From Devosia enhydra (GTDB lineage: Bacteria > Pseudomonadota > Alphaproteobacteria > Rhizobiales > Devosiaceae): a DNA stretch of 64,000 nt. Under the pieces are notes generated by a model. The model was not told the DNA's origin. It was given only the letters and a program-made list of their open reading frames with translations, and ran no database searches. The position numbers were made by a program, and so were the translations under genes. Positions within the stretch are counted from its first letter, which is position 1. Every line of letters begins with the position of its first letter. Positions 7,952 to 17,375 of the stretch are shown piece after piece. The stretch lies in assembly GCF_900119845.1 (NCBI RefSeq), contig NZ_FPKU01000004.1, positions 295,458 through 359,457 of the forward strand, in the 5' to 3' direction.

Positions 7952-9373
7952 ATGGGCGGTTCGGGCGATGTGCGGGGCAGGGTGCTGCGCGGGACGTTTT
8001 TCCATGCGCCCAGTCCGGATGGCTTCGAATGCTGCGCTGATGCGATGCTGGTGATCGACGCGGCCGGGGCAATTGCAGACGTGCTGCGGGCCGGCAGCGG
8101 CGAGCACGCAGCGCTGGCAGCGGACGAGAGCGGGCAGGTGATGAGGCTGCCCGAGGGCAGCGTGATGCTGCCCGGTTTCGTCGATTGTCATGTCCATGCC
8201 CCGCAATTTCCGCAACTGGGGCTGGCGCTCGACGTGCCGCTCGAAACCTGGCTGATGCGCTACACCTTTCCGCTCGAGGCGCGTTATGCCGACCTCGATT
8301 TCGCCGCCCGCGCCTATGGCCAGCTGGTCGATGACCTGCTGGCCGGCGGCACCACGACGGCGCTCTATTTTGCCACCGTGCATGTGCCGGCGACGCGGCT
8401 CCTCGCCGATCTCTGCATAAAAAAGGGCCAGCGGGCGCTGATCGGCAAGGTGGCGATGGACCTCGACACCTGCCCGGACTTCTATCGCGATGCCGATGCC
8501 GACGAAGCGGTGGCGGGCACGCGCGCCATCATCGACCATATTCGCGCCCATGCAGGCAATAGCGAGGGCAGGGTGCTGCCGGTGGTGACGCCGCGCTTCA
8601 TTCCTGCCTGCACCGATGAAGCACTCGAAGGGCTCGGGCAACTCGCGGCGGAGACGGGCGCGCATGTGCAGACCCATTGCTCGGAGAGCGACTGGGCGCA
8701 TGGCTATGTGCGCGAGCGGCACGGGATGAGCGATGCCGAAAGCCTCGATCGCTTCGGGCTCGTGGGCCGGCGCAGCATCGTCGCGCATGCCAATTTCCTC
8801 TCGGGCAGCGACATGGACCTGCTGGTCCAACGCGGGGCGGGAGTTGCCCATTGCGCCCATTCCAACGCCTATTTCGCCAATGCGGTGTTTCCGCTGCGCC
8901 GGGCGCTCGAAAAGGGCCTGCACGTGGGGCTGGGCACCGACATTTCGGGCGGGCCTTCGGCTTCGATGCTCGACGCGCAGCGCATGACGGTCGCCGCCTC
9001 GCGCATGCTCGAGGATGGCGTCGACGCCGGACTGCCGGCCGGCGAACGCGGTTGCAGGGACAGCCGCGTCGACATGGTGACGGCCTTTCACCTCGCGACG
9101 GCTGGCGGGGCCGAGGCGCTCGACCTGCCGGTGGGGAGCTTCGAGATCGGCCGGAAATTCGATGCCATCGCCATCGATACCGAGGCGGCCGAAGGCACGA
9201 TCCGGCTCTTTGACGGGAGCGCGCCGTCCGATGTGCTGGCGGGGGTGCTCTATCAGGCTTCGCGCGCCAATATCGCCCATGTCTGGGTCGATGGCCGGCT
9301 GGTGCGCAGCCACAGGGATGCCGCGCCCCGCTCTAAGCCGGGCTTGCGGGCGGGCGCGTTTGCGGCCATCTAG
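7952..9373 (+). CDS. guaD: Guanine deaminase
   Basis: A 473-residue amidohydrolase. The metal-binding HxH is at His80/His82 within PGFVDCHVHAPQFPQLG, and the LETWLMRYTFPLEARY stretch is characteristic of guanine deaminase. Later ligands lie in QTHCSESDWAH and GLGTDISGG. It hydrolyses guanine to xanthine and ammonia in purine salvage and nitrogen recovery. GGGGG precedes the ATG. The next gene begins six bases after its stop, so they may be cotranscribed although functionally unrelated. Confidence 0.92.
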   Translation: MGGSGDVRGRVLRGTFFHAPSPDGFECCADAMLVIDAAGAIADVLRAGSGEHAALAADESGQVMRLPEGSVMLPGFVDCHVHAPQFPQLGLALDVPLETWLMRYTFPLEARYADLDFAARAYGQLVDDLLAGGTTTALYFATVHVPATRLLADLCIKKGQRALIGKVAMDLDTCPDFYRDADADEAVAGTRAIIDHIRAHAGNSEGRVLPVVTPRFIPACTDEALEGLGQLAAETGAHVQTHCSESDWAHGYVRERHGMSDAESLDRFGLVGRRSIVAHANFLSGSDMDLLVQRGAGVAHCAHSNAYFANAVFPLRRALEKGLHVGLGTDISGGPSASMLDAQRMTVAASRMLEDGVDAGLPAGERGCRDSRVDMVTAFHLATAGGAEALDLPVGSFEIGRKFDAIAIDTEAAEGTIRLFDGSAPSDVLAGVLYQASRANIAHVWVDGRLVRSHRDAAPRSKPGLRAGAFAAI

Positions 9374-9378
9374 CGGCC

Positions 9379-11841
9379 ATGCGCCACGCCTTTGCCGACA
9401 CATTGCCCATCGATGCCGTTCTGCCCGAGCTCGCGGCCGCGCTTGCAGGCGCGGGGCAGGCGGTGCTGGTGGCCCCGCCGGGCGCGGGCAAGACGACGCG
9501 CGTGCCGCTCGCTTTGCTCGATGCGCCGTGGCGCGGCGATGGCCGCATCATCATGATGGAGCCGCGCCGGCTCGCCGCCCGCGCCGCCGCGACCCGCATG
9601 GCGGGTACGCTGGGGCAGGCGGTGGGCGAGACGGTGGGCTATCGCGTGCGGCTCGAGGCGAAGGTATCGGCGCGCACGCGGATCGAGGTGGTGACCGAGG
9701 GCGTCTTCACCCGCATGATCCTGGCCGATCCCGAGCTTGCGGGCGTTGCGGCGGTGATCTTCGATGAATTCCACGAGCGCAGCCTCGATGCCGATCTGGG
9801 CCTGGCGCTGGCGCGGGACGCACGCGAATTGCGGCCCGACCTGCGGCTGGTGGTGATGTCGGCAACTCTCGATGGGGCGCGGGTTTCGGCGCTTCTCGCC
9901 GATGCGCCGGTGATCGTCAGCGAGGGGCGGGCCTTTCCGGTCGAAACGCGGTACCTTTCGCGCGACCCCGACCTGCGCATCGAGGATGCGGTGGCCGGTG
10001 CGGTGCGGCTGGCGCTGGGTGCTGGCCCGGGCAACTGCCTTGCCTTTTTGCCCGGCGAGGCGGAAATCCGCCGCACGGCCGAGCGGCTGACGGGCACGCT
10101 GCCGGCGGGCGTCGAGCTCTTGCCGCTCTACGGGCAGTTGCCGCCGGCCGAGCAGGACCGCGCGCTGCGCCCGCCGCCGGACGGCATGCGGCGCGTGGTG
10201 CTGGCGACCGCGATCGCAGAGACCTCGCTGACCCTGCCCGACATCCGCATCGTGGTCGATGGCGGGCTGCGGCGCGCCCCGGCCTATGAACCGGCCACGG
10301 GCATGAGCCGGCTCGTGACGCGGCCGGTGTCCCGCGCGGCGGCGGACCAGCGGCGCGGCCGCGCCGGACGCACGGCGCCGGGGCTCTGTTTCCGGCTGTG
10401 GCATCAGGGGCAGGAGGCGGCGCTTGATGCCTATGATCGGCCCGAAATGCTCGAAGCCGATCTGTCGGGCCTCGTGCTCGACCTGGCGCTGTGGGGGGTA
10501 AGCGACCCCGGCCAGCTCGGCTTTCTCGATCCGCCTCCGGCACCGGCCTGGGCCGAGGCGGTGGACCTCCTGCAACGGCTCGACGCGCTCGATGCGAAAG
10601 GGCGGATCACCCCGGCCGGCCGCGATCTCCAGAAACTGCCGCTGCACCCGCGGCTGGCCCATATGGTGATGGCGTCGGGCCCCGAAGGGGCGGCGGATGC
10701 GGCAGCGCAGCTGGCGGTGCTGCTGGGCGAGCGGGGGCTGGGCGGGGATGGCGTCGATCTTGGCCATCGGCTCGACCGCATGCGCGGCGAACGCGGCCAG
10801 CGGGCGGATGCGGCGCGGGGCATGGCAGCGCGCTGGGCGCGCCTGGCGGGCACTGCCAAAGAGAGCGGCAGCGCTTTGGCCGGGCGGCTGCTGGCGCGGG
10901 CCTATCCCGACCGTGTGGCGCAGAATGTCGATGGGCGCGGGCGCTTCCGCCTCGCCAATGGCCGGCAGGCGAGCCTTGACCCCGCCGAGGCGCTGGCACG
11001 GGCGCCGTTTCTGGTGGTCGCCGATCTCTCGGGCGCGGCCGGCGATGCGCGCATCCGGTCGGCGGCGGCGCTGTCGCGCGAGGACATCGAGCAGCTCTTT
11101 AGCCATCGCATCGTCGATGAGACGGTGCTGAGCTTTGATGCCGGCGCAGCGGCAGTGCGGGCGCGCCGGCAGGTTCGGCTCGATGCGCTCAAGCTCGCGG
11201 ACCAGCCGGTGGCGGTTGAGGATATCGCGGGCGCCGCGACGCTTCTGGCCGAGGGCATCGCCCGGCTCGGCATCGACCGGCTGCCCTGGACGCGCGACCA
11301 GCTTGCACTGCGGGCGCGGATCGGCTTTCTGCGCGTAACGCTGGGCGAGGACTGGCCTGATCTCTCCGATGACGCGCTCGAAAAAACCGCTGCCGAGTGG
11401 CTGGCGCCGTTCATCGCCGGCCGGCTGTCGCTTGGCGAGATCACCGCCGCCGATCTGGGCAATGCGCTCGATGGGCTCGTGCCCTATGGCATGCGCCAGG
11501 AGATGGAGGGGCTGCTGCCTAGCCATTACGATGCCCCCTCGGGTTCGCGCCTGCCTATCGAGTATGGCGGGGAGAACGGCCCGACGCTCTCGATCCGCGT
11601 GCAGGAGCTGTTCGGGCTCGACAGGCATCCGGCCATCGCGAGGGGCAAGGTAAAGCTGCTCCTGGTGCTGCTGTCTCCGGCGCAGCGACCGATCCAGACG
11701 ACGCGCGACCTGCCCGGCTTCTGGCGCGGCTCGTGGCGCGACGTGGTCAAGGACCTCAAGGGCCGCTATCCGCGCCATCCCTGGCCCGACGATCCGCTCG
11801 TTGCGCCACCCACCGCCCGCGCCAAGCCCAGAGGCACGTGA
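9379..11841 (+). CDS. hrpB: ATP-dependent RNA helicase HrpB
   Basis: An 820-residue DExH helicase of HrpB length. Walker A GAGKTT is at 35-40 and motif II is DEFH at 129-132. SATLDG (motif III) and the C-terminal QRRGRAGRTAPGLCFRLW (motif VI) are followed by the HrpB-specific C-terminal domain (FWRGSWRDVVKDLKGRYPRHPWPDDP). HrpB proteins are widespread in proteobacteria, with a poorly defined role in RNA metabolism. Its stop overlaps the next start (TGATG). Confidence 0.96.
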   Translation: MRHAFADTLPIDAVLPELAAALAGAGQAVLVAPPGAGKTTRVPLALLDAPWRGDGRIIMMEPRRLAARAAATRMAGTLGQAVGETVGYRVRLEAKVSARTRIEVVTEGVFTRMILADPELAGVAAVIFDEFHERSLDADLGLALARDARELRPDLRLVVMSATLDGARVSALLADAPVIVSEGRAFPVETRYLSRDPDLRIEDAVAGAVRLALGAGPGNCLAFLPGEAEIRRTAERLTGTLPAGVELLPLYGQLPPAEQDRALRPPPDGMRRVVLATAIAETSLTLPDIRIVVDGGLRRAPAYEPATGMSRLVTRPVSRAAADQRRGRAGRTAPGLCFRLWHQGQEAALDAYDRPEMLEADLSGLVLDLALWGVSDPGQLGFLDPPPAPAWAEAVDLLQRLDALDAKGRITPAGRDLQKLPLHPRLAHMVMASGPEGAADAAAQLAVLLGERGLGGDGVDLGHRLDRMRGERGQRADAARGMAARWARLAGTAKESGSALAGRLLARAYPDRVAQNVDGRGRFRLANGRQASLDPAEALARAPFLVVADLSGAAGDARIRSAAALSREDIEQLFSHRIVDETVLSFDAGAAAVRARRQVRLDALKLADQPVAVEDIAGAATLLAEGIARLGIDRLPWTRDQLALRARIGFLRVTLGEDWPDLSDDALEKTAAEWLAPFIAGRLSLGEITAADLGNALDGLVPYGMRQEMEGLLPSHYDAPSGSRLPIEYGGENGPTLSIRVQELFGLDRHPAIARGKVKLLLVLLSPAQRPIQTTRDLPGFWRGSWRDVVKDLKGRYPRHPWPDDPLVAPPTARAKPRGT

Positions 11842-12530
11842 TGACTGAGGCCATGCCGCCGCTCGGCGCGATGCCCGAAAGCTTCGACTATCATCCCCCC
11901 ACCGAGCCGTGGCTCAGCATCATTCATCTCGATGATGACCTCGTGGTGCTCGACAAGCCCTCGGGCCTGCTCTCGGTGCCCGGGCGTGATCCGGCATTGT
12001 CCGACAGCCTCGCCAAACGCGTGCAGGCGCGGTTTCCCGGTTCGGCGGTGACGCACCGGCTCGACAAGGACACCTCGGGGGTCCTGGTGATGGCCCGCAA
12101 CAAGCGCGCGCTCGCCCATGTGGGGCAGGAATTCGAGCAGCGCCGCGCCCGCAAGGCCTATGTCGCCCGCGTCTGGGGCGATGTTGCGGGCGAAAGCGGG
12201 GAAATCGACCTGCCGCTCGCCACCGACTGGGAGAACAAGCCGCGCCAGCGCGTCGACCATGAGGCTGGCCGCGCGAGCCGCACCCGCTGGCAGGTGATCG
12301 GGCGCGAGGCGGGCGTGACGCGGCTGCAGCTCGAACCGCTGACCGGCCGCACCCACCAGCTGCGCGTGCATCTGCGCGCTATCGGCCACCCGATCCTGGG
12401 CGATGTGTTCTACGCCACGGGCGAAGCGCTCGCCGCCGCCGACCGATTGCAGCTGCACGCCCACTGGCTCGAATTCGCCCATCCGGGCGACGGCCATGTG
12501 GTGCGTTACGAGGCTCCCCTGCCGTTTTAG
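11841..12530 (+). CDS. rluA: RluA-family pseudouridine synthase
   Basis: A 229-residue enzyme without an S4 domain, which matches RluA rather than RluC or RluD. The catalytic aspartate is Asp75 in HRLDKDTSG, and GRTHQLRVHL with GHPILGD form the C-terminal signature. RluA modifies 23S rRNA and some tRNAs. Its start codon overlaps the hrpB stop. The exact target position is inferred from the family. Confidence 0.88.
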   Translation: MTEAMPPLGAMPESFDYHPPTEPWLSIIHLDDDLVVLDKPSGLLSVPGRDPALSDSLAKRVQARFPGSAVTHRLDKDTSGVLVMARNKRALAHVGQEFEQRRARKAYVARVWGDVAGESGEIDLPLATDWENKPRQRVDHEAGRASRTRWQVIGREAGVTRLQLEPLTGRTHQLRVHLRAIGHPILGDVFYATGEALAAADRLQLHAHWLEFAHPGDGHVVRYEAPLPF

Positions 12531-12547
12531 GGCGGCGGTGGCGTGCG

Positions 12548-12672
12548 CGAACCTCGCCCATCGAGACGCCCCTGTCGGGGCTCCTCAGGGTGAGGGTCTC
12601 ATGAGTTTTGGACCGACCTCATGGTGAGGAGCCCCGCAGGGGCGTCTCGAACCACGAGGGCGGGTAGCGCGG
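12548..12672. repeat. Interspersed palindromic repeat, copy A
   Basis: The copy runs from CGAACCTCGCCC to CGGGTAGCGCGG. Its outer arms, GAGACGCCCC-GGGGCTCCTCA and TGGTGAGGAGCCCC-GGGGCGTCTC, are inverted and fold into one long hairpin. This is a non-coding repeat of a type common in alphaproteobacterial intergenic regions. Confidence 0.85.
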
Positions 12673-12693
12673 AGTTGGCGACATCCCCACCTG

Positions 12694-12770
12694 GTCGTTC
12701 CTGCGGAAGCAGGGACCTCTGTTCACCGGGCCGCATCGCAAACAGAGGTCCCTGCTTTTGCAGGGACGAC
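12694..12770. repeat. Second inverted repeat between the two copies
   Basis: Imperfect 30-base arms at 12694-12723 and 12741-12770 (core AGGGACCTCTGTT / AACAGAGGTCCCT), separated by 17 bases. Each arm also carries a small internal hairpin (CCTGC..GCAGG). It differs from the flanking copies and sits exactly between them. Confidence 0.8.
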
Positions 12771-12791
12771 GTTGGGGGCAGGGATGGGGCC

Positions 12792-12938
12792 CGAACCTCG
12801 CCCTTCGAGACGCCCCTATCGGGGCTCCTCAGGGTGAGGTTCTCGTGATTTCAGCATGAGGTTCTCATGAGTTTTGGACCGACCTCATGGTGAGGAGCCC
12901 CGCAGGGGCGTCTCGAACCACGAGGGCGGGTAGCGCGG
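12792..12938. repeat. Interspersed palindromic repeat, copy B
   Basis: A near-identical second copy of the 12548-12672 element in the same orientation. It is about 22 bases longer because a short segment (TTCTCGTGATTTCAGCATGAGG) is inserted or partly duplicated in the middle. Between the two copies and the hydrolase gene I see no other gene. Confidence 0.85.
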
Positions 12939-12973
12939 ATGGGGGTGGCGGTGAGCCTGCCCGAACCCCGCCC

Positions 12974-14716
12974 TCAATCGCCGAGGATCTGCGACACCGC
13001 CGTTTCCAGCTCGGTGATCTTTTCGGGTTCGAGTTCGGGCGGGGCGAAGCGGGATTCGATGAGCGACAGGGCCTCGGAAAGCGAGCTGACCCGGGCCGAG
13101 CGCAGTTGCGCCAGCGCCGAGAGCATGGCGCTGCCGTCGCAATGGGTGGGATCGTAGAGCCAGGCGGCGGCTGTGGCGGCGGGTGAGCCCGGCCCGATGC
13201 CGCAGCGGCGCTCGGGCGGGGAATCGCGCCAGAACAGCGTCAAGATATCGGTGAGGGCCGAGGCATCATTCGCGAAATAGGAATGGGCCAGCATGTCCTC
13301 GCCCAGAGTGGACATATCGATGCTGTCGACCCAGGCAGGAATGGGCGTGCCCGGCCCGCCCTCGCCGGCGCGCGGGGCATCGCCATGCAGCTTGCGCGAG
13401 GCCATCAGCGCCCAGTCCTTCTGCGAGGTATAGAGCGTCATCCGCCGCACGGCGGGCCTGATGGTCTCGGCCATCTCGGCAAAGAGCCCGGCATCGACAT
13501 CGGGCGCCGTGAACAGCACCTGGTCGAACGCCGGGGGCTTGTCCGCATTGCGCAGCGCGAACAGCTCGAGCGCCTCCACCAGCGCGCGATTGCCCATGGA
13601 ATGGGCGATGAGGTGGATGCGGGTGGCCCCGGTATCGGCCACCACCTGATCGAGGAAGCCCGAGAGCCGCCGTGCCGAGAGCTGCACAACCGCCGCATCG
13701 GCGAGATAGGCAAACAGCGAGCCCTGCGAAGGCCAGGAATAGAGGATCGGCAGCCCCTCGAAATTCATGTCATAGGCCATCTGCGCGGTGCGGCGGGCCG
13801 CATCGGCGAAGGTGACGTTGAAGCCATGCACGAAGACGAAAGCCTCGTTGCTGCCGGTGATCTCGAGGTGGTTCTGCATCTGCGCGAACATGTCGGCGGA
13901 TACAGCCGGGGTCACCGATTTCAGCACCACATGGCGCGTGAGGTCTTCGGCCTCGAAGGTCCAGACCGTGGGCGCTTCGAGCGCGCCGGGCTTGTGCACC
14001 AGCGGGATCGAGACATCGGCCCAGCCATAATCGAGCTCACCGCGCTCGGACCCGTAGATCTCGCTGGGGCGCTCGCTGTCCGTGCGGGCGCGATCGGTGG
14101 CGTAAAAGATGCGCACCAGCGAATGCGCCGGCCGAGCATCGGCGGGCGCAGTGGCATCGCCGAGACTGGCTGAAAACGGCGTCAGTGCTTCGATCTCGGC
14201 GCGATAGCGCAGCCGCAAGCGGGGCTGGGCGATGGCCTCGATGCGCTCGGCGAGTGCGGCATGAAGCGGGATGGCATCGAGCGCGAGCCCACGCATCAGG
14301 TCAGTGCGGATGGCATCGGAATGGGCCGCGATCGCGGCAGCCGTGTCGCCGGCGCGCCAGAAGGCATCGCCCGCTGCCTCCAGCGCGGCTGCCCGCTCGG
14401 GCGACTGCGGGCCCAGGCGTTCGGCGCGCTGGGCGGCAATTTCGAGCCAGAGCCGGGCCGCCTCCGCGTGGTTTTCAAGCCGGGCCTCGAACGCGGCCCG
14501 CGCGACGAGAATATCGTCACGATCCTCAGCGCGCGTCGTGGCGGAAAGAGCGGTGTCGAAGGCCGTCCGCGCCGCCATCTCGTCGCTGCCGGCGATGGTT
14601 TCCACGAGGCTAGCGGCATCGGCGGCATCAAGGCCCTGCGCCGCGGCGCTGCCGGCAGCCAGGCTTGCGCTCAATAGAGCGGCGAGCAAAACAAGCACAG
14701 CGGATCGCAGTCTCAT
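12974..14716 (-). CDS. Secreted alpha/beta hydrolase (DUF900 type)
   Basis: A 580-residue exported protein. The signal peptide (MRLRSAVLVLLAALLSASLA) is cleaved around AAA-Q. A helical, TPR-like N-terminal region of about 170 residues follows. The hydrolase domain begins with VRIFYATDRAR and has the oxyanion region FVFVHGFNV and nucleophile HLIAHSMGN (serine in AHSMG). The DUF900 family is of unknown substrate, probably an esterase or lipase. It stands alone, with the repeat cassette downstream. Confidence 0.85.
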   Translation of the reverse strand: MRLRSAVLVLLAALLSASLAAGSAAAQGLDAADAASLVETIAGSDEMAARTAFDTALSATTRAEDRDDILVARAAFEARLENHAEAARLWLEIAAQRAERLGPQSPERAAALEAAGDAFWRAGDTAAAIAAHSDAIRTDLMRGLALDAIPLHAALAERIEAIAQPRLRLRYRAEIEALTPFSASLGDATAPADARPAHSLVRIFYATDRARTDSERPSEIYGSERGELDYGWADVSIPLVHKPGALEAPTVWTFEAEDLTRHVVLKSVTPAVSADMFAQMQNHLEITGSNEAFVFVHGFNVTFADAARRTAQMAYDMNFEGLPILYSWPSQGSLFAYLADAAVVQLSARRLSGFLDQVVADTGATRIHLIAHSMGNRALVEALELFALRNADKPPAFDQVLFTAPDVDAGLFAEMAETIRPAVRRMTLYTSQKDWALMASRKLHGDAPRAGEGGPGTPIPAWVDSIDMSTLGEDMLAHSYFANDASALTDILTLFWRDSPPERRCGIGPGSPAATAAAWLYDPTHCDGSAMLSALAQLRSARVSSLSEALSLIESRFAPPELEPEKITELETAVSQILGD

Positions 14717-15282
14717 TTCACCTCACGGACATGGGGACCGGCTAGCGGCTCGACCCGGCGGACTATACCCCAATCGACGCCCCAGGCCAGTGCCACCTTG
14801 GGTTGACGACGTCGGCAGCGCGGCACGCTGATGCTAAAGGGTGTGGACAAGAGGCTAGAGAGACTGTGGGCCTCTGAGTGCGCGTGCGCAGGCGAATGCC
14901 CGCCATGATGGCGCGGGCGCCAGCGGGCAAAGTGCGGGATCTTCGTACGCGTGCGCAGGAAAATGCCGACCCCGCCATCGTCAGGCGAGCCTCAGATATC
15001 AATGGCTCCCTAAAACGGCGCAGGGCGCAAGGCTTCATGTTTTTGCGGGTTCGGAAAGTGAACCGCTATTGGCTGCGTCTGAACGCTCCGACGCCCCAAC
15101 CCGCTCCCCGCGATGGCGATGTCATGCCTCCGTGCAAAGAGGGTAAGCCGCGTCAGCCTGCGGGTGGTGCGCCGGGAATTGACGGGCTGGCGCACCTGTG
15201 CAGGGTTCACGGTTTTCCGGTTGCGCAAACGCCTCTTGTCGAGTAGTTTCCGCCCGTTCGCGGGTCCCCCCGCCACCGGCCT
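14717..15282. other. Non-coding gap upstream of tRNA-Arg
   Basis: A 566-base stretch without a convincing gene. A short direct repeat (GCGTGCGCAGG-RAATGCC) occurs near 14881 and 14950. Short open frames here have no ribosome site or recognisable product. I see no terminator. Confidence 0.5.
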
Positions 15283-15359
<77 letters not shown>

Positions 15360-15605
15360 AGACTTGCATCGGTTGTTGAGCCGATGGGCAGGTTCGGATT
15401 TTGAATGCTTTTCGTGCACCCGAGTTAACGCCAAGCGCGCAAGGGTGCCTTGGCAGATTGGTGTTTTGCCTACACCCATGCGCGTCTCTGGGCGGGGCGC
15501 CCTATACGCTAGAGCAATGGATCGCACCGAACTGCTGCGGCGGCTCTATCTCGAACTCCACTGAGGCGGAAGGGATAGGACCCAGGCAACGATCGAGCCG
15601 CCGCG

Positions 15606-16493
15606 TTACCCGCCCTGGACGGAGCGGCGATAGGCGGCGGGCGTGGTCTCGAAATGTTTCTGGAAAATCCGCGTCAGATGCTCCTGATGCGTGAAGCCGC
15701 AATCGAGGGCGATCTCGGCGATCGGCTTCCTCGTCTTGGCGAGCAGGTGACGGGCGCGCCTGATGCGGACGCCGATCAGGTAGCGGTGCGGGGGCAAGCC
15801 CGTCTCGGCTGAAAAGATCCGCGCCAGATGGCTCTGGCTCCGGCACGCGGCCGCTGCGATCTCCGCCAGCCCGATGGATCGATCGGCATGGGCCTCGATG
15901 AAATCGATGGCGCGCACCACCTCGGGCGACAGGATGCGGCCGGTCGGCGTGGTCCGCCAATGCGGCTTGATGCCGAGATGGACCGCCATGATGTGCGAGG
16001 CGATGCAGCGCGCCAGATGGTCGGTGAAGAGCGGCTCCGCATCGCCTGACAGCATGGCGCCCAACCCGGCCATGCAGAGCGCGGTCAGCATGGGCTCGGC
16101 CTCGATCAGCCTGCCTTCGAACGGCACCTTGGATGGATCCTTGTCCGTCACCTCCATCGCGACGTCGTTCCAGATCGCCTGCCTTATATAGAGGTGGATC
16201 GTATCGGCAGTCTGGCAGAGCTCGGCGTCGAAGGGCGCGTCGGGCGCGACCAGCCGTACCGACCCGGCCGGGGCGTAGACCTGCCGGGAGCGGCTGAGGT
16301 CCATGTAGCCAACGATTTCGTCGCGATGAAAGACGACCAGAGGGTCACGCGCGGTGAACGAGCCGCGGAAGGGCCGCTCGGTCTGCGATGACATGTAGAG
16401 CGAGCGCCACCCGAGCCCGTCGCTGCTCCTCCTGTTGCTGACGCCCGCAAGCGCCAGCATGCCATGCGTCTCCGACACCCCGAAGGGGCGCAT
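15606..16493 (-). CDS. AraC-family regulator (copy 1)
   Basis: A 295-residue regulator. The N-terminal ligand-binding part begins MRPFGVSETHGMLA. The C-terminal AraC/XylS double helix-turn-helix runs from about residue 195 (IGLAEIAAAACRSQSHLARIF) to 290 (IAEIALDCGFTHQEHLTRIFQKHFETTPAAYRR). I start at 16493 because GGAGG stands 6 bases upstream. A paralogue with the same RPFG-ETHGMLA opening lies at 32789-33697. It is divergent from irr and probably controls part of the catabolic locus. Confidence 0.9.
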   Translation of the reverse strand: MRPFGVSETHGMLALAGVSNRRSSDGLGWRSLYMSSQTERPFRGSFTARDPLVVFHRDEIVGYMDLSRSRQVYAPAGSVRLVAPDAPFDAELCQTADTIHLYIRQAIWNDVAMEVTDKDPSKVPFEGRLIEAEPMLTALCMAGLGAMLSGDAEPLFTDHLARCIASHIMAVHLGIKPHWRTTPTGRILSPEVVRAIDFIEAHADRSIGLAEIAAAACRSQSHLARIFSAETGLPPHRYLIGVRIRRARHLLAKTRKPIAEIALDCGFTHQEHLTRIFQKHFETTPAAYRRSVQGG

Positions 16494-16600
16494 CGACATC
16501 CTCCACTGCGTGACCATGGTCTTTTCGATCTTTCTGGGCCAGCACCCAACTCTACCCGATTGCGGGCCTTGAGCAAGATGGCGCGCCGCCTGCGACATCC

Positions 16601-16617
16601 GCAGGGTTGGCGCCTGC
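16601..16617. promoter_or_regulatory. Shared palindrome GCAGG-N7-CCTGC upstream of araC copy 1
   Basis: GCAGG-GTTGGCG-CCTGC lies about 110 bases before the AraC start. It is nearly identical to the site at 33728-33744 and related to sites at 25276 and 21394. A candidate operator for one of the AraC paralogues (inference). Confidence 0.4.
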
Positions 16618-16743
16618 CGCAGTCGTTCCAGCGGCAATCGGAGCGGGGTCGTGCCGAGGCGCGCGCGGTGCAGAAACCCGCCTGCTTTGGGCAGGCTCGC
16701 CACAGCGGGCCGGCGCTAGCGTCAAGGCTTTAGAGGACCAGCC

Positions 16744-17211
16744 ATGACTGCCAAAGCAAGCCTTAGAGATCATCCGGCACCGGCAGCGTCGGGGGCCGAG
16801 CCCAGCCGCCGTGCCTGCCTCGCCACGATCCTGCGGATGGCCGGGCTCAGGGCGACGCGGCAAAGGATGGATCTGGCCGACCGGCTGGTTGGTCGCGACC
16901 GGCATGTGACGGCCGAGACCCTCTATCTCGAAGCCTCTGCTGCTGGAGAGGACCTGTCGCTTGCGACCGTCTACAACACCCTGCGGCAGTTCCAGGGCGC
17001 GGGGCTCGTCCGCGAGATCGCCGTGGAGGGCCTGCGCAGCGTCTTTGATACCGACACCTCACGGCACCACCACTTCTATTTCGCCGACGAGGACAGGATC
17101 ATCGATATTCCGCCCGGTCACCTGCTCGTGCCCGATCTGCCCGAGGGGCCCGAGGGCTATGAGGTCGACCGCCTCGACATCATCGTCCGGCTGCGCCGCC
17201 CGTCGCGATAG
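16744..17211 (+). CDS. irr: Iron response regulator Irr (Fur family)
   Basis: A 155-residue Fur-family protein. The DNA-binding helix is TAETLYLEASAAGEDLSLATVYNTLRQF, and SRHHHFYFADEDRIIDIP carries the three-histidine heme/metal site typical of Irr. The C-terminal CxxC pairs of Fur/Zur are absent. In Rhizobiales and relatives Irr represses or activates iron genes according to heme status. GAGGA precedes the ATG. It borders a region rich in heme and iron-dependent proteins. Confidence 0.9.
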   Translation: MTAKASLRDHPAPAASGAEPSRRACLATILRMAGLRATRQRMDLADRLVGRDRHVTAETLYLEASAAGEDLSLATVYNTLRQFQGAGLVREIAVEGLRSVFDTDTSRHHHFYFADEDRIIDIPPGHLLVPDLPEGPEGYEVDRLDIIVRLRRPSR

Positions 17212-17313
17212 AGCCTTTTCACCGGGTCCCTAAAACGGCAAAGCGCTTGAGGTCTTCTTGTCTTGCCGTTCCGCGCGGCGAACCGGTGTCCGCTCGCCTC
17301 GTAACGCAATGCC

Positions 17314-17350
17314 ACGGCCGCCCGGACCCCTGCGGGATTCGGGCGGCCGT
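17314..17350. terminator. Hairpin between convergent genes
   Basis: ACGGCCGCCCG (17314-17324) pairs perfectly with CGGGCGGCCGT (17340-17350). It lies between the irr stop and the stop of the convergent membrane gene. There is no strong T run. Confidence 0.5.
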
Positions 17351-17375
17351 TCGGCATAAGCGCCGGGAGGAGCGC

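Noticed and set aside
15517..15564. Tiny frame MDRTELLRRLYLELH after tRNA-Arg
   Set aside because: Fifteen codons with no ribosome site; cannot be supported as a gene.
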